A stretch of DNA of 64,000 nt from Bettongia penicillata ogilbyi (taxonomy: Eukaryota > Chordata > Mammalia > Diprotodontia > Potoroidae), in contig JAJHZJ010000311.1 in NCBI GenBank assembly GCA_023548195.1, positions 5,169,919-5,233,918 on the forward strand, in the 5' to 3' direction. How positions within the stretch are numbered: position 1 is the first letter of the stretch; every line of letters begins with the position of its first letter. Under the pieces are notes generated by a model. The model ran no database searches. It saw only the letters and a list, made by a program, of their open reading frames with translations, and was not told the DNA's origin. A program made the position numbers and the translations under genes. Below, one piece after another: positions 32,883 to 43,689 of the stretch.

Positions 32883-35800
32883 GTAAGTTAGACTGTCCAT
32901 TTGCATGCTCCTGATGTGCAAAAACAGCAGCTTGAGCTAGAAGGGATTGTGGAAAGGGGGACTTTTTAGGGTGTAGCCCCATGTCCTAGTTAAGGGGTGG
33001 GGGTTGAGGGAGTTGAGGGAGAGACGTTGCTCCTGAGCAAGAGATGCTGTTACTTGCTTTTGACATAGAAATTTGGGGAGGGGTGTGGAATCTGTGATAC
33101 TCTCTTATGAAAACTGTAAGCCGCAAATGGCGAAGGGGAGTGTTTTTCCTTTCAAGTTTTCCTGGGAAGGATGGGGTTTAGATGAGGGTGGGGAGTCAGG
33201 GCAGAGGATAACTTGAATCTGTATTCTCTCTTTCTGGAATTTTCAGACTTGCTCCCAGTTGATGAGGATTTGGGATTGAATCTGATGCCCTAGATGGAGG
33301 GTCTGTCTCCATCCGAGACTTCTATTTAGAGTTGTACCCCTTGGTTCATGGGTGGATGGATTGCACAATGAGCCTGGAGAGAGTATGCAGAGGCTAGTGG
33401 GGGCAGAGGGCTGAGCCTTGGGTCTTCCTTTTATGCCCTGGTTCACCGAGAATATTGGTCATTATTATTTTGGAAGTTTGTATGACGGAAGGAAAGGGGG
33501 CGTCAGGTTGACTTTTTTTTAAGGTAAAGACATCAGATAAACACGTAATGGATTGAGGGCAATGGAGAAGGCATCACTTAAGATGGAGGCTGAGGAGAGT
33601 CAGATCCTCCTCCCCCAAATGAAGTACATGGGCTGTGAGAGCTTGTGAATTTTCAAGGATGGTCTTCAGGAATGTCTGGTCAAATCTTAGAAAAACAGCT
33701 TGAGGTACAGAATGTTTGTACCACTTGTCTCATTACCGGCAAACTTCCTACAGGTCAGCCTGTCTGCCTGATAAGTGGTCTGGAAAGTTAATTTGCAAGC
33801 CCAACTTAAAGGTGCTCTTTGCCTCTCCTTTAATTTCTTAATTGTTCCTCATGCACTGACTTAGGGGTTATATCCATCAGTTGAAAGGGAAAGAAGAGCA
33901 TCCTCAAAAAATCACCACGTACTGGGCAAACGGAGCTGGAAAGGCATAGTCCCTGTTTCCTGGGAACTTATGTGATAAGATTGATGCCCTCATTTGGCAT
34001 ATTGACAGCTGGACTGTTGAACTATTGATAATATAAAGTAATGAAAACAATACTGGAATTAGAGTCAGAGGACTTGGGTTGAAACCCCAACCTTGGCGCA
34101 AACTACTTGTATGAATCTAAGCCTCAGTTTTCTCATCTGTAACTTGAGAGACTGAGTTGGTTAACCTCTAAAGTTGCTCCCAATTTTAAGTCATTGATAC
34201 GCAAATACTCAAATATGGCAACCCATAGTAACCTATGATTCTGTGAATAACTAAAAATTAATATTAACATCACAAACAAGTAAAGGGCAGACAAGTAAAG
34301 GGTAGTTGGTGATTGAAATATTTAGATGGGATAAATTTGGGAGAATAGGCCACCATAGCTGGAGAAGAAAAAGGAAAAAGGAAATCCCATGCAGGAGCTG
34401 GGATTTCAGGAACTTCTTAAAGGAAGGAAGGCTTGGTGAGTTAGGGATGAGATTAGGACACGCAAGGTGGATTTCTGGGTGTAAAGCACCACTTGGGAGA
34501 TGAGAGTGGAACAGAAGGAAAAAAATGGGAAGGAATCAAGAAGGTGTAATAATAATAGCTAGCATCTAGAGAGTGCATTAAGGTATGCAAAACACTTTAC
34601 AAAGAGTACCTCATTTGCTCTTTACAACAGCCATGGGAGATATTAGTGGCTGTTATAATTATCATTTTACAGATGAGGGAGTGGAGGCAGATAGTGTCAC
34701 ACACTAGTGTTTGAGGTGAGATTTGAATTTAGGGCTTCTTGATTACTATCCACTGTACTAACTGCTATAGAATAAGAAACTATAGAAAAGGAGGAAGGAC
34801 GAGGGAGTGAGATAATATGGGAGGGGCCTCATAAAAGGCTTTGGGGGAGCTTGTGGCAATCTGGGGGACCAAAGGCAGGAAGGATCTTGTACTCACATAT
34901 TGTGAGAAACCCCTATGGGTCTCTAAATGGCATAGGTTGAAGAAAGTGGCTTTGGTAGTGGCAGAGTTGATAAGATAGAACAGTATTTTGGATGGGGACA
35001 CCTTTTAGTAGGAGACAGCAGCAATTCAGGGCCTGCGTGGAGGTAGGGGATTATAGAGATAGTAGGAGGAGAATGGGCAGGATTCAGCAGCACAATAGCT
35101 ATATGGCAAGAGAGGTAATAGATGTTTTATTTCTGGACCACAGCTTTCCCATCTGTGGTTCCACTAGGATAAAGCCAGAAAGGAAACCTAGTGATCATGG
35201 CTTTCCCAGAGTCTCAGAGTTTTATGTTAAGCCTTCCTAAGTCAAAAGGGTAGAGGTCATGTTTTAAGTAGGATTGGCAAGTGATGGAGAGAGACTGGTC
35301 TCTTAGCTCCATGCTTGAGATACCCTACTAGGGTCTGGAGAGTGGAAGCTCCTTGGATTTCTGCTTCCCCCTTTTCCTTATTCCACTTATTGCCCATATT
35401 AAACTAGGCAAGTGGTTGATGTCCAAGAAGGCTGGGTGAGTCACTGGATGGGGAGTAAGAATCCCTCAACTTTCTCCAATTTCTATCACTCTTTACGTCA
35501 CAGAGTCCAGTCCAGCCCATAGCTGGACAGAATTCTCCTTGACAGCATTCAGAGCAAGTGACCATTCAACATCCAGTTGAAAACCACCAAGGAGGGGGCA
35601 GCCCACTTACCTCATGGAGAAGTCCATTATACCTTTGGGTAGCACTAGTTGTTAGGAAGCCTTTTCTCAATTCACCCCTAAGTCTATCTCTCTGCCTCTG
35701 TGTGACCTTGGTCAAGGCCTTGAGGAATAGCCCTAGGAAAAAAAGACAAAAAAGACCTGAGAAGTCTGGGGGAGGGGAGATGGACCGAACAGCAGCCGCG

Positions 35801-38800
35801 AGTTTAACTCTGTCACTCACTACCTATGTGTCCTTGGGTATTTCCCCTCTCTGGGCCTCAGTTTCCTCATCTGTAAAATTAAGACGTCAGACTCCATTAC
35901 ATCTTATGACCTTCAAGTTTTCAGATGCTTTTCTTTCTGAGTTGGTAGGATTAAGGTAATAAGCTCTCCTCCCTCTAGAGGGCTCACAGACCCTGCTTGG
36001 GATCTGCTGCAGAGGCACCCGGCTGGAAGAGAAAAGCCTGCAATGCACCTAACTCTGGCTCTCACCCTCTGAGCTCATAGGATTCTGAGCCTTTGGAGAG
36101 ATCAGTATCCTCCTTTCACATCTTATAAAAGAGGGATCAGAAAGGGGAAATGACCTACCCAAAGTAATTTGGGTAGATAGAAATTTGATTTGAGTGATAG
36201 AAATTGGAGAAAGTTGAGGGATTCTTACTCCCCATCCAGGAGGCAGTGTCAGAGTAAGGATTCCCATTCCCCCAGCCTTGACTCTCAGGAAAGAAGGAGT
36301 TCAAGCAGAGGACCGGATAGCTAGGGGAAAGGAGCAAAGGCCACCTCCATTCTGAGCTCATCCAGACTTGAGTATCTGTTCTCCAAAGTTGTCTGCCCAC
36401 TCCCTTTTTGGGATGAAGTTTTGATAACTCCTGGGGGAGGGGTTGGGGTTTTGTGGGATGTATATTAAGATGAGTTCCTTGATCTTGCAGGGAAGGTCAT
36501 CAAATCCATCTACCTGCCTTGGGAAGGAGAGTCTGGTACAACTCACCTGCTGAGATGGATCAGGGCATCCCCTGCCTTTAAGGCTCTCTGGGTTTTATTT
36601 TCTCATCTATAAAAAGAGCCACTAGAACTAGAGTTGTTGTGCAGTTATTTCAGTCGTGTCTAACTCTCCATGACCTCCATTTGGAGTTTTCTTGGCAAGG
36701 CTACTGGAGTAGTTTGCCATTTTCTTCTCCAGACTGGGAGGAGAGACAGTTTTAAACTCAAGTCACAGCCTTATTTTAGATTTTTAACATTAATCTTACT
36801 AGTGCTGCAACAATCTAAGCCTTGGCTTTTTCTTCAAAAAGATTTGTTAATCTGATTACTGTTCCTGGGAGAAGGAGGCTGAGGAGGGTGGGGAGGCCAC
36901 AAGCTGTTCTGAGAGGGCCGGGTTTGAAGTCCCCGATCCAAAAGGTCCCTTTCACCTCTTAATAACAAAGAACAAAGAACAAACGAAAAGCCTGACTCTG
37001 ACCTGATGGGCCAAGCTATTGCTGAAGTTGTCCAAGAGCACGCAGCCCTTAATGATGTCCACTGTGCCGAGCAGATGGAGGTCCCAAGAGGGAAGTGACG
37101 CTTGTCATTTGATGCTGCAGTGCAGCTGTTTTTTGGTTTCAGCATAAAAAGTCAGAAAACAGGCCGTTCTGGAGCAGAGAATGGGACCCCTGGACTGGGA
37201 AGGGGCCCATCAGAGAAAACCCCTGAAATGCTGTACTTCCCCTTTCCTATTATTCAAGGTAGAATTCAAGGAAAATAGAGTTTCTAACTAGTAATTCTGT
37301 GCCAATCCCATTGTCACCACTACTTATTATACATATTATGCTCAATCTTCTTGAAAGAAAATGAGTCTAATGAGGAACCTTCTGTTCTTTTTCAGGTCTG
37401 ATATTTAAGGTACAGGTGCCATTGACTTCCTTGCCCTTGAAACTGCTACCAAGTAGAAAAGACTTCAATATACAGTATTCCAAAAGGAAACACCCAGAAG
37501 TTGAGAAATGCTAAAGTTAGAGGAGGAGCAGGGTAGTGGGTGGTGTGGAAGCAAAAGTAGGAGAGTTGGAGAGAGAGAGAGGAGATGAAACAGCCTCTTA
37601 CAAGACAGAAAGGGTTGGTAAAGCTTCTTCTTTTGGTAAAGGAAGGGAGAATGATGTGAATACTGAGTGAAAGGTGTGTGCAGGCAGGAGGTAGAAAGAA
37701 GCAAAGGAGAGAAGTGCCTGGGTCATCTCCAGTGCCTTTCTCTCACCCCAGATGCCACATCTGCTATCCTTTCCCTCTACTGTCTAGTGAGTTGGCAACA
37801 TGGAATCCTACAATCATAGGATTCAGAGTTGGAAGAGGCCTTAGTAATCATCTAGAACAGCCTACCTCTTTTACAGATAAAGAAACTGAGGTCCAGAACA
37901 AGTTGGTGACTTGCCTGAGGTTAGGTATCTAGTAAGTAATGATATCTGATGTTTCAATAGTACTCTAAAGAGGCAGCTGGTGGCTCAGTGTATAGAGCAC
38001 TAGGCCAGGAGTGAGGAAGACCTGAATTCAAATCTGTACCTGTATGACCATGGACAAGTTACTTAACTTCTGACTACCTGACAAAACAAATCCAGTGGAG
38101 AAGGAAATGGCAAACTATTCCAGTATCTTTACCAAGAAAACCCCAAATAGGTTCACGAGGGGTCAAACACAACTGAAACAATGATGGTACTCGGAGGTTT
38201 GCCAAGCATACATTATTTCATTCCCATAATGATGATGTGAAGTAGTTGGCATTTTTATCCCCACTTTACGATGAGGAGATAAGATGAAGTGACTTGCCTA
38301 TGGCTATACCACTATTAGATGGTGCAGTCGATAGAATTCCAGACTGGAACCAGTCAGACTCGTCTTCCTGTGTTCAGATATGGCCTCAGACGCTCACTAG
38401 TTGTGTGACCCTGAGCAAGTCACTTAACCTGTTTGCCTTCATGTCCTCATCTGTAAAACGAACTGGAGAAGGAGCTGGCAAACTATTCTAGTGTCTTTGG
38501 TAAGAAAATCCTAAATGGGATCGCAAAGAGTGAGACGTAAGTGAAATGACAACACCACCTAAGGCTACATGGTTAGTGTCAGAGGCAGAATTTGAAGTCA
38601 GGGCCCAGTATTATACCAGGATGCTTCTCCTAGGTAGCATAAATGAGCTTATATCATGAGACTGCTGACCACAAATCCTTTGAGGTGTTTTTCGTTTGTT
38701 TTTTTGGAGTCATTTGGGGCTGTGACTTAACCCAGGGTCACATAACTAGTAAGTATTAGAAGCTGGATCTGAACTCAGGGCCTCCTGACTCCAGGGCAGG

Positions 38801-40947
38801 TGCTGTATCCACTAAGCCAGTGGTTACCCCTCTTTGATGTCTTATAAATCACCATAATAAGTCACAAAAGCTGGAAGGGAAGATCAAAGCTGTCCAGAGG
38901 CTTGGTACCCCCAGACTAAAATTCCAGAGAGGATCCCCTTGATAATTATAAAGAACTAGTTCCCCAACTCCCTTCCTTCAAAGAAGACAACATAATGGTT
39001 ATCAGGGTATTCTTGTTTGACCCTGTGGTATAATTTAAAGGATCTGCAGATTGAGGGATGGGGGGTAAGAAGAAATATGGCAATTCTCTTGGCCTGCCGT
39101 CTCTGCATGACCGTCATCCTGTTTTTATGCTCAGAACCCGGAGCCTCAGCACAGAGAGGGGCCTCATTGCACTGGGGATAGGCATGAGTAACTGGGGAGA
39201 AGTGGAGGAGGAGATGGCAGGGAGTGAACCCCCAGAGAGTGACACTAGGAGAGGTTTCATGCTTCCCCGGTTGCACAACCCCCTTCCTTCTCTTCATTAA
39301 TTCCCCTTATTCTGTCTTCACTCCTGTACATCCACCTACGCTAGGTTTCCCTTTTTTGCATCTCCAGGGCCTCTCCCCCATCTTTTAGTTGTAGGTGGCA
39401 GAGTCAGTCACCTGCCTTCTCCTGCCCAAATGACAGCTGTTCATGCTTTCCCCTTGCCTCATCACCTCCTTCATTGCCCTCATTCCTTTGCACCTCGAAT
39501 GTGGAGGGGTTGGGCTCTCCCCTTCACTCCAGCCCCATCATCTCTTGTGATTTTGTCCCCAGTGCCGTCAGCATCGAGCATGGAGGTCACAGTTCCCATG
39601 ACCCTCAATGCCCTCAATGGCACCACTGTGCGCCTGGCCTGCACCTTTAACTCTTGCTACACAGTGAACAATAAACAGTTCTCCCTGAATTGGACATACC
39701 AAGAATGCAAGAATTGTACTGAGGAGATGGTGAGCCGGGCTGGGAGATGGGCTGGGGGCTCAAGAGCAACTGGGCTTAATGGGGAAACTGACTTCCCTCT
39801 GGCTCACAGGCTTGCTGCTGAGTCTAAAGTCTGTCTGTGCTGGAATTTCTGCCCAGATTAGGAGGTTTCTTCAAAGAAGCTATGAGGACAGAAGGATAGA
39901 GGGACATTGTTCTGTCCAGTGTATTGGGGTGGCAGGGGAGGAAGGGGAGGGAGGACCTTTTGGCAACCAGGGTCTGAGCCTGGGAAAGAGGCGGGAGGGT
40001 ATGGTTAGTCTATTTTGGGTAGCTTTAAAAATTCCCCATTCTGCGTTTCCTTTCTTTCCCTCTTATGACCAGTTTCTCCAATTCCGGATGAAGATCATTA
40101 ACCTGAAACCAAACCGTTTTGGGGATCGGGTGGAATTCACAGGGAACCCCAGCAAGTATGATGTGTCTGTGACTCTGAATAATGTGCAGCTGGAGGATGA
40201 GGGAACCTACAACTGCTATGTCATGAACCCACCTGACCGCAACCGTGGTCTAGGCAAAATCTATCTACAGGTCCTAACCCAAGGTGAGCCTTGGGGTGGG
40301 AAGCCAGGGGAGAAGGGAAGTGAGGCAGGGCAGCTAGAGGAAGATCCTCTCCTCCTCTCCTTTCCTCTTCTTCTCCCTCTTTTTTTTCCTTTTCCTCCTC
40401 TCTCCTTTTCTTCTTTCTATCTTCTTCCTTCCTTCCTTCCCAAAGATAAGTGGAAGCAGCCCTCAAAAGAACTATTTACCAGTCAGGAGTAATTGGTGGC
40501 AGGTGAGTGGGAAAAGGTAGTAAAATCATTCGCTTAATCTTTCTTGAGTTGGCAAGGCATCTTGGTGAGTTTTTTCCATAGTCGTGGACAGGGCTATAAA
40601 GAAGGACATTCCATTGTTGGATTCCATTCCTGGCTCTGACCCTGCCTCTAAGCCCTAGGAAGGAATAAGGGAATAAGCCAGTTCAGGGTTGGTGACCCTG
40701 CCTAGTCACCAATCCCAGTGTCATCTGTCCTCCCTTCCTCCTATCAGTGCCCCCTGAACGTGACTCAACGGTGGCTGTGATCGTGGGTGCCTCAGTGGGT
40801 GGTTTCTTGGCTGTCATCATCCTGGTACTGATGGTGGTCAAGTGTGTGAGGAGGAAACAAGAACAGAAGCTGAGTGCGGATGACCTGAAGACAGAAGAGG
40901 AGTGTAAGACAGATGGGGAGGGCAATCCAGAAGATGGCACCAAGTAA
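32813..40947 (+). CDS. SCN2B: SCN2B, sodium channel beta-2 subunit (complete, four coding exons)
   Basis: This is an auxiliary subunit of voltage-gated sodium channels that joins the alpha subunit by a disulfide bond and also acts as a cell-adhesion molecule. Coding exons are 32813-32882, 39563-39729, 40073-40283 and 40748-40947, all with AG/GT borders, giving exactly 215 codons, the human length. Residues 1-29 are the signal peptide. Ig-V cysteines are C50 and C127. C55 ('NSCYTVN') is the residue known to bond to Nav alpha. C72 and C75 form the extra local pair. N-glycosylation motifs are at N42, N66 and N74. The transmembrane helix is about 158-180, followed by 'KCVRRKQEQKLSADDLKTEE'. Identity to remembered human SCN2B is very high throughout. 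The one odd change is a Cys at residue 202 in the tail, where I recall Gly in human. Confidence 0.98.
34040..34200 (+). repeat. MIR SINE
   Basis: 'cagttttctcatctgtaact' core and 'gagtcagaggacttgggttg' upstream part. Confidence 0.75.
34545..34770 (-). repeat. MIR SINE
   Basis: 'aaaacactttacaaagagta' and 'atcattttacagatgaggga' in reverse MIR order. Confidence 0.8.
35780..35935 (+). repeat. MIR SINE
   Basis: 'tctgggcctcagtttcctca' and 'tctgtaaaattaagacgtca' core. Confidence 0.8.
36630..36745 (-). repeat. Marsupial SINE, 3' tail only
   Basis: 'tttggagttttcttggcaag' and 'gtttgccattttcttctcc' are the reverse complement of the SINE tail seen at 31075-31160. The tRNA-like head is missing. Confidence 0.85.
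37800..37950 (-). repeat. MIR SINE
   Basis: 'cagataaagaaactgaggtc' and 'tgacttgcctgaggttaggt'. Confidence 0.75.
37970..38180 (+). repeat. Marsupial tRNA-derived SINE with internal deletion
   Basis: Head 'ggcagctggtggctcagtgt', tail 'ggagaaggaaatggcaaact' and 'aagaaaaccccaaataggtt'. The usual 'cctcatctgtaaaatgagct' core is lost. Confidence 0.85.
38190..38620. repeat. Marsupial SINE (+) inserted in a MIR (-)
   Basis: MIR minus parts flank the SINE at about 38190-38325 and 38555-38620. The SINE runs about 38326-38550 with core 'atgtcctcatctgtaaaacg' and tail 'ggagaaggagctggcaaact'. Confidence 0.75.
38700..38825 (-). repeat. Marsupial SINE / MIR
   Basis: 'gacttaacccagggtcacat', 'ctgaactcagggcctcctga' and 'tgctgtatccactaagccag' in reverse order. 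Confidence 0.85.
39563..39729 (+). CDS. SCN2B: SCN2B coding exon 2 (first half of Ig-V)
   Basis: The acceptor is gtccccag at 39562 and the donor is ATG|gtgagc at 39730; phase 1 in, phase 0 out. It encodes the signal-peptide end, mature start 'MEVTVPMTLNALNG', and C50, C55, C72 and C75. The 1-0 phase pattern is the same as in the JAML V-domain first-half exon. Confidence 0.97.
40073..40283 (+). CDS. SCN2B: SCN2B coding exon 3 (second half of Ig-V)
   Basis: The acceptor is tatgaccag at 40072 and the donor is CAAG|gtgagc at 40284; phase 0 in, phase 1 out. It encodes 'FLQFRMKIINLK' through the V-domain motif 'EDEGTYNC' to 'KIYLQVLTQ'. Confidence 0.97.
40335..40445. repeat. Pyrimidine-rich tract in SCN2B intron 3
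   Basis: Near-continuous C/T between exons 3 and 4. It gives a false basic/acidic open frame on the minus strand (40221-40466). Confidence 0.85.
40748..40947 (+). CDS. SCN2B: SCN2B coding exon 4 (transmembrane helix, tail, stop)
   Basis: The acceptor is cctatcag at 40747 and the stop TAA is at 40945-40947. It begins in phase 1 with 'VPPERDST', the region near the membrane where beta-2 is cut by BACE1 in other mammals. The helix and tail follow, including 'GEGNPEDGTK' at the C-terminus (human GEGNPDDGAK). Confidence 0.97.
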
Positions 40948-42007
40948 GGGTGGATGGTCTGTTGGCCTTCCTCCTCTCATGCCTACTTGTCTCCCTATCA
41001 TTCCCCACCCTATACAGTGTACTCCTTACCTACCCCTCTCAGTGTGCTTCTCTTAAACCAGGATTCCAGCCCCCAACTCTGTGCCTCCTACTCACAGCCC
41101 TCCCTACCCCCTTGCCCCAAGAGTGACTCACCTCTCTTCCATCAGAGACGCCCATCATTAAACCAACTGGGAATTGAAGTTCAGATGGGGTGTAGGAAAA
41201 CAAGGGACCCTAGTAGGTACCACTGCCCATATAAATGCTCATCTTCTTCCATAAGAAGAAGGTAAAATGGGACCTTAGGCTGGCCATTCCTGTGTGAGAG
41301 GTAAGAGCTCATGCCAGAATCTTAAAGATAGAGAAGTGAAGAGGGAGAGGATGATGGTGGAAGAAGAAATAAGTCCCCTCAGCCTGTCCAGAACTTGGTT
41401 TGGGTCTCTACTACTGTATCAGACTTAGAGAAAACCCTTTTTAAGGGGTCATCCTGGCATTGTTGGAGTCACCCCTGCAGATGATCCATGGGCTGTTTTT
41501 TTTTTTTTGCAGAATTCCTGGGATTTCTCCTAACACAGAATCCCCTCAAAGCTCATCAAATTTTGAGGGGACATATGAATGAGGTCCCATAGTTTGGGGG
41601 TCTCTGGTGGACTAAAGGGTGTTTCCTAGATATTGAAGGCTGGGAGCAGAACCCATGAGAAGCAGGAGGCTTGGTCTCAGTATTCTCTGTCTTGGCCCTG
41701 TTGTTCCCTCCCAATCATCTCGAGTTCTTCCACATCATTATTCTATGCCTGGGAAGCCCTTGAGTGAGCTTACTGGAAGAAATGAGAGTCACTTGAGCTG
41801 GGCATGGGTGGAAGGAGTGTGTAGTTCCAGCTAGGTATGCTGACTGGGGGTGGCTATTTTGGCACTGGTTGCCTAGTGACAAGAAAGACCCAATGACAAA
41901 CCTGGTTGGTGATGGAGACACCTTTTACTAGCAGTCTCTGCTAACCTCCTTCTCAGTTAAGGTGTTCATCTCCCCTCTCTCCCCTCCAACCTATGCCTTA
42001 GGAATAC

Positions 42008-42010
<3 letters not shown>

Positions 42011-42049
<39 letters not shown>
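42011..42049. repeat. (GT)n microsatellite in the SCN2B 3'UTR
   Basis: About 19 perfect GT units. Confidence 0.95.
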
Positions 42050-42050
<1 letters not shown>

Positions 42051-43165
42051 ATATGGGGATGGGGAGGATGGTAAGAGGAAAGGGGACCCATTCTGAGCTC
42101 AAGGAAGGGTGCTGAATGTAGGACTGAGAAGAATGGTCCAGTTTGGACAGACTGCTTCCAGTTACCTGACACAGGGTCTCTGACTAGTCTGAGATTTCCT
42201 GTCCAAATCCATTGATCAGGTTAGAGATCAGAGATGAGGTGGGAGGAGGAGGAGGTATATAGGAGGGGGTTCCAAATCTCCTTGTCATTTAGGTCTAGGG
42301 TAGACCTCAATTCTGCCCACTATCACGCGTAGGACTCAGGAAGGGAAATCAAAGGCACTACCTGAGAGGAGACCTAATTTTCACTGCCAGTTTACCTACC
42401 TGCCCTAAACCTGAGATGTAGGAGTTGCTTCAATTTGTACTTTCCTTAGCTCCTTCAGGAAGAAAGATGAAGTCTGGAGATACTCAGTCAGGTCATTGAG
42501 TATAATCTTCACCCTCTGAGGATTCCACTACACTCTTCCTTGGTTGTTTATCTGTGCCCAGGAAGAGTCAGGCAGGCTGACTGGTTCTCCAGGCTGGAGA
42601 ATTTTTTTTTCCCTTTTAGGCTCTGGATGGTTAAGAGGGAGTGTATGGAACACCTTTCTTGGTCTATAGATGAAAGGGAAATTGATTATTATCTTTCCTT
42701 TCCTTACTGTAGCTCCTTTAGACATTTCACAAAAGGATCTTGCTACTTAGATCAAAAAACAAATGTATGTATTTAAAACAGGAGTCAGAATAATGGGGAA
42801 TGGAGAAACTAAAGATGTTGGGAAATGCCTTTATCCTACAATCTAAGCTAAATTCACTCTCAGGCCTGCCTAGCCCCTTGCCCCATCCCAGTATTGCATC
42901 TCCAGGGGGCAAAATGTCAATGGCAGGGCATGTGGTTGAAAGAAGAGGTGAAGGAAAGGGACTGAGACAGTCTTCTGAGAGGACATTCCCTGCCCCTGCC
43001 CACCTGTCCTCTCAGGTTTCTGTGACTCAAAAAGGACTGTGTAAGACAGTCTAAAACCCTGGGGATGCACAAGAAGCCATAACAGATAAGTGAACTACCA
43101 GCTCAGCTTTTTGTGGGACCAAGATTATAATACTTTTTTGTGCATCCAATTCCATCTCTGTAGCT

Positions 43166-43171
43166 AATAAA
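43166..43171 (+). promoter_or_regulatory. SCN2B: Candidate SCN2B poly(A) signal AATAAA
   Basis: This is the first canonical hexamer after the SCN2B stop. The sequence context is 'tagctaataaaacctaag', followed within 30 bases by a G/T-rich run. Confidence 0.55.
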
Positions 43172-43689
43172 ACCTAAGCCATTACTGCTGGGTTGGAGTT
43201 TGAGAAGAGATGGAGTAGGAAAAGAAGGAAAGAACAGGGGAAGGGGAGAGGAGCTCCAGGGTTGGCAAGAGGCCCAGACACAGCTGCTCTAGGGCAGGGT
43301 GAAGTGCTACATCCCAACTTTCTCCAAGGCCCCATCTAGTACTTAACTGCCAGATCAACACTGCCAATGGGGCCGAGGTGGAGCGAAGTTAAGCAGGCTG
43401 GTCATCTGGGGTAGGTTGGTATTGGCTGTCCCAGAGCAGGGAAGGAAGAGCATAGGACACGCACCTGTTTTACTAGTATCTAAGGAGGGGCGCTCACTTC
43501 TGCTATTTCTTCTAAACGCACCTTCCCTTTGCCCTCTCATCCCCTCTAAATTTTCAGCCCATTCTGGACACTGTATTTCTCCCTGGGTTTTTAAGGTTTC
43601 CAAGAAGAAGTTAATTTTCCCTTCTTCCAGTCTTTCCAATATTTTTATCTCCAAGGGTCAGAGAGAATCTCTTCAAGTCCAACTTCAAT

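Larger units (their letters stand above)
32883..39562 (+). other. SCN2B: SCN2B intron 1 (6.7 kb)
   Basis: It contains SINE/MIR copies at 34040-34200 (+), 34545-34770 (-), 35780-35935 (+), 36630-36745 (-), 37800-37950 (-), 37970-38180 (+), 38190-38620 (nested) and 38700-38825 (-). 32890-34030 and 39000-39540 are repeat-poor and may hold regulatory sequence. Confidence 0.75.
40948..43190 (+). other. SCN2B: SCN2B 3' untranslated region (probable extent)
   Basis: About 2.2 kb after the stop is unusually free of SINEs and LINEs for this window, as expected for transcribed UTR. It contains a (TG)n tract at 42011-42049. A clear AATAAA lies at 43166-43171, followed by a GT-rich stretch. The only simple alternative further down is AATAAA near 48840, which would need a UTR crossing an old repeat block. 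The end is therefore inferred. Confidence 0.6.

Noticed and set aside
39779..40492. 237-codon frame as a distinct gene
   Set aside because: It is SCN2B exon 3 read through into both flanking introns.
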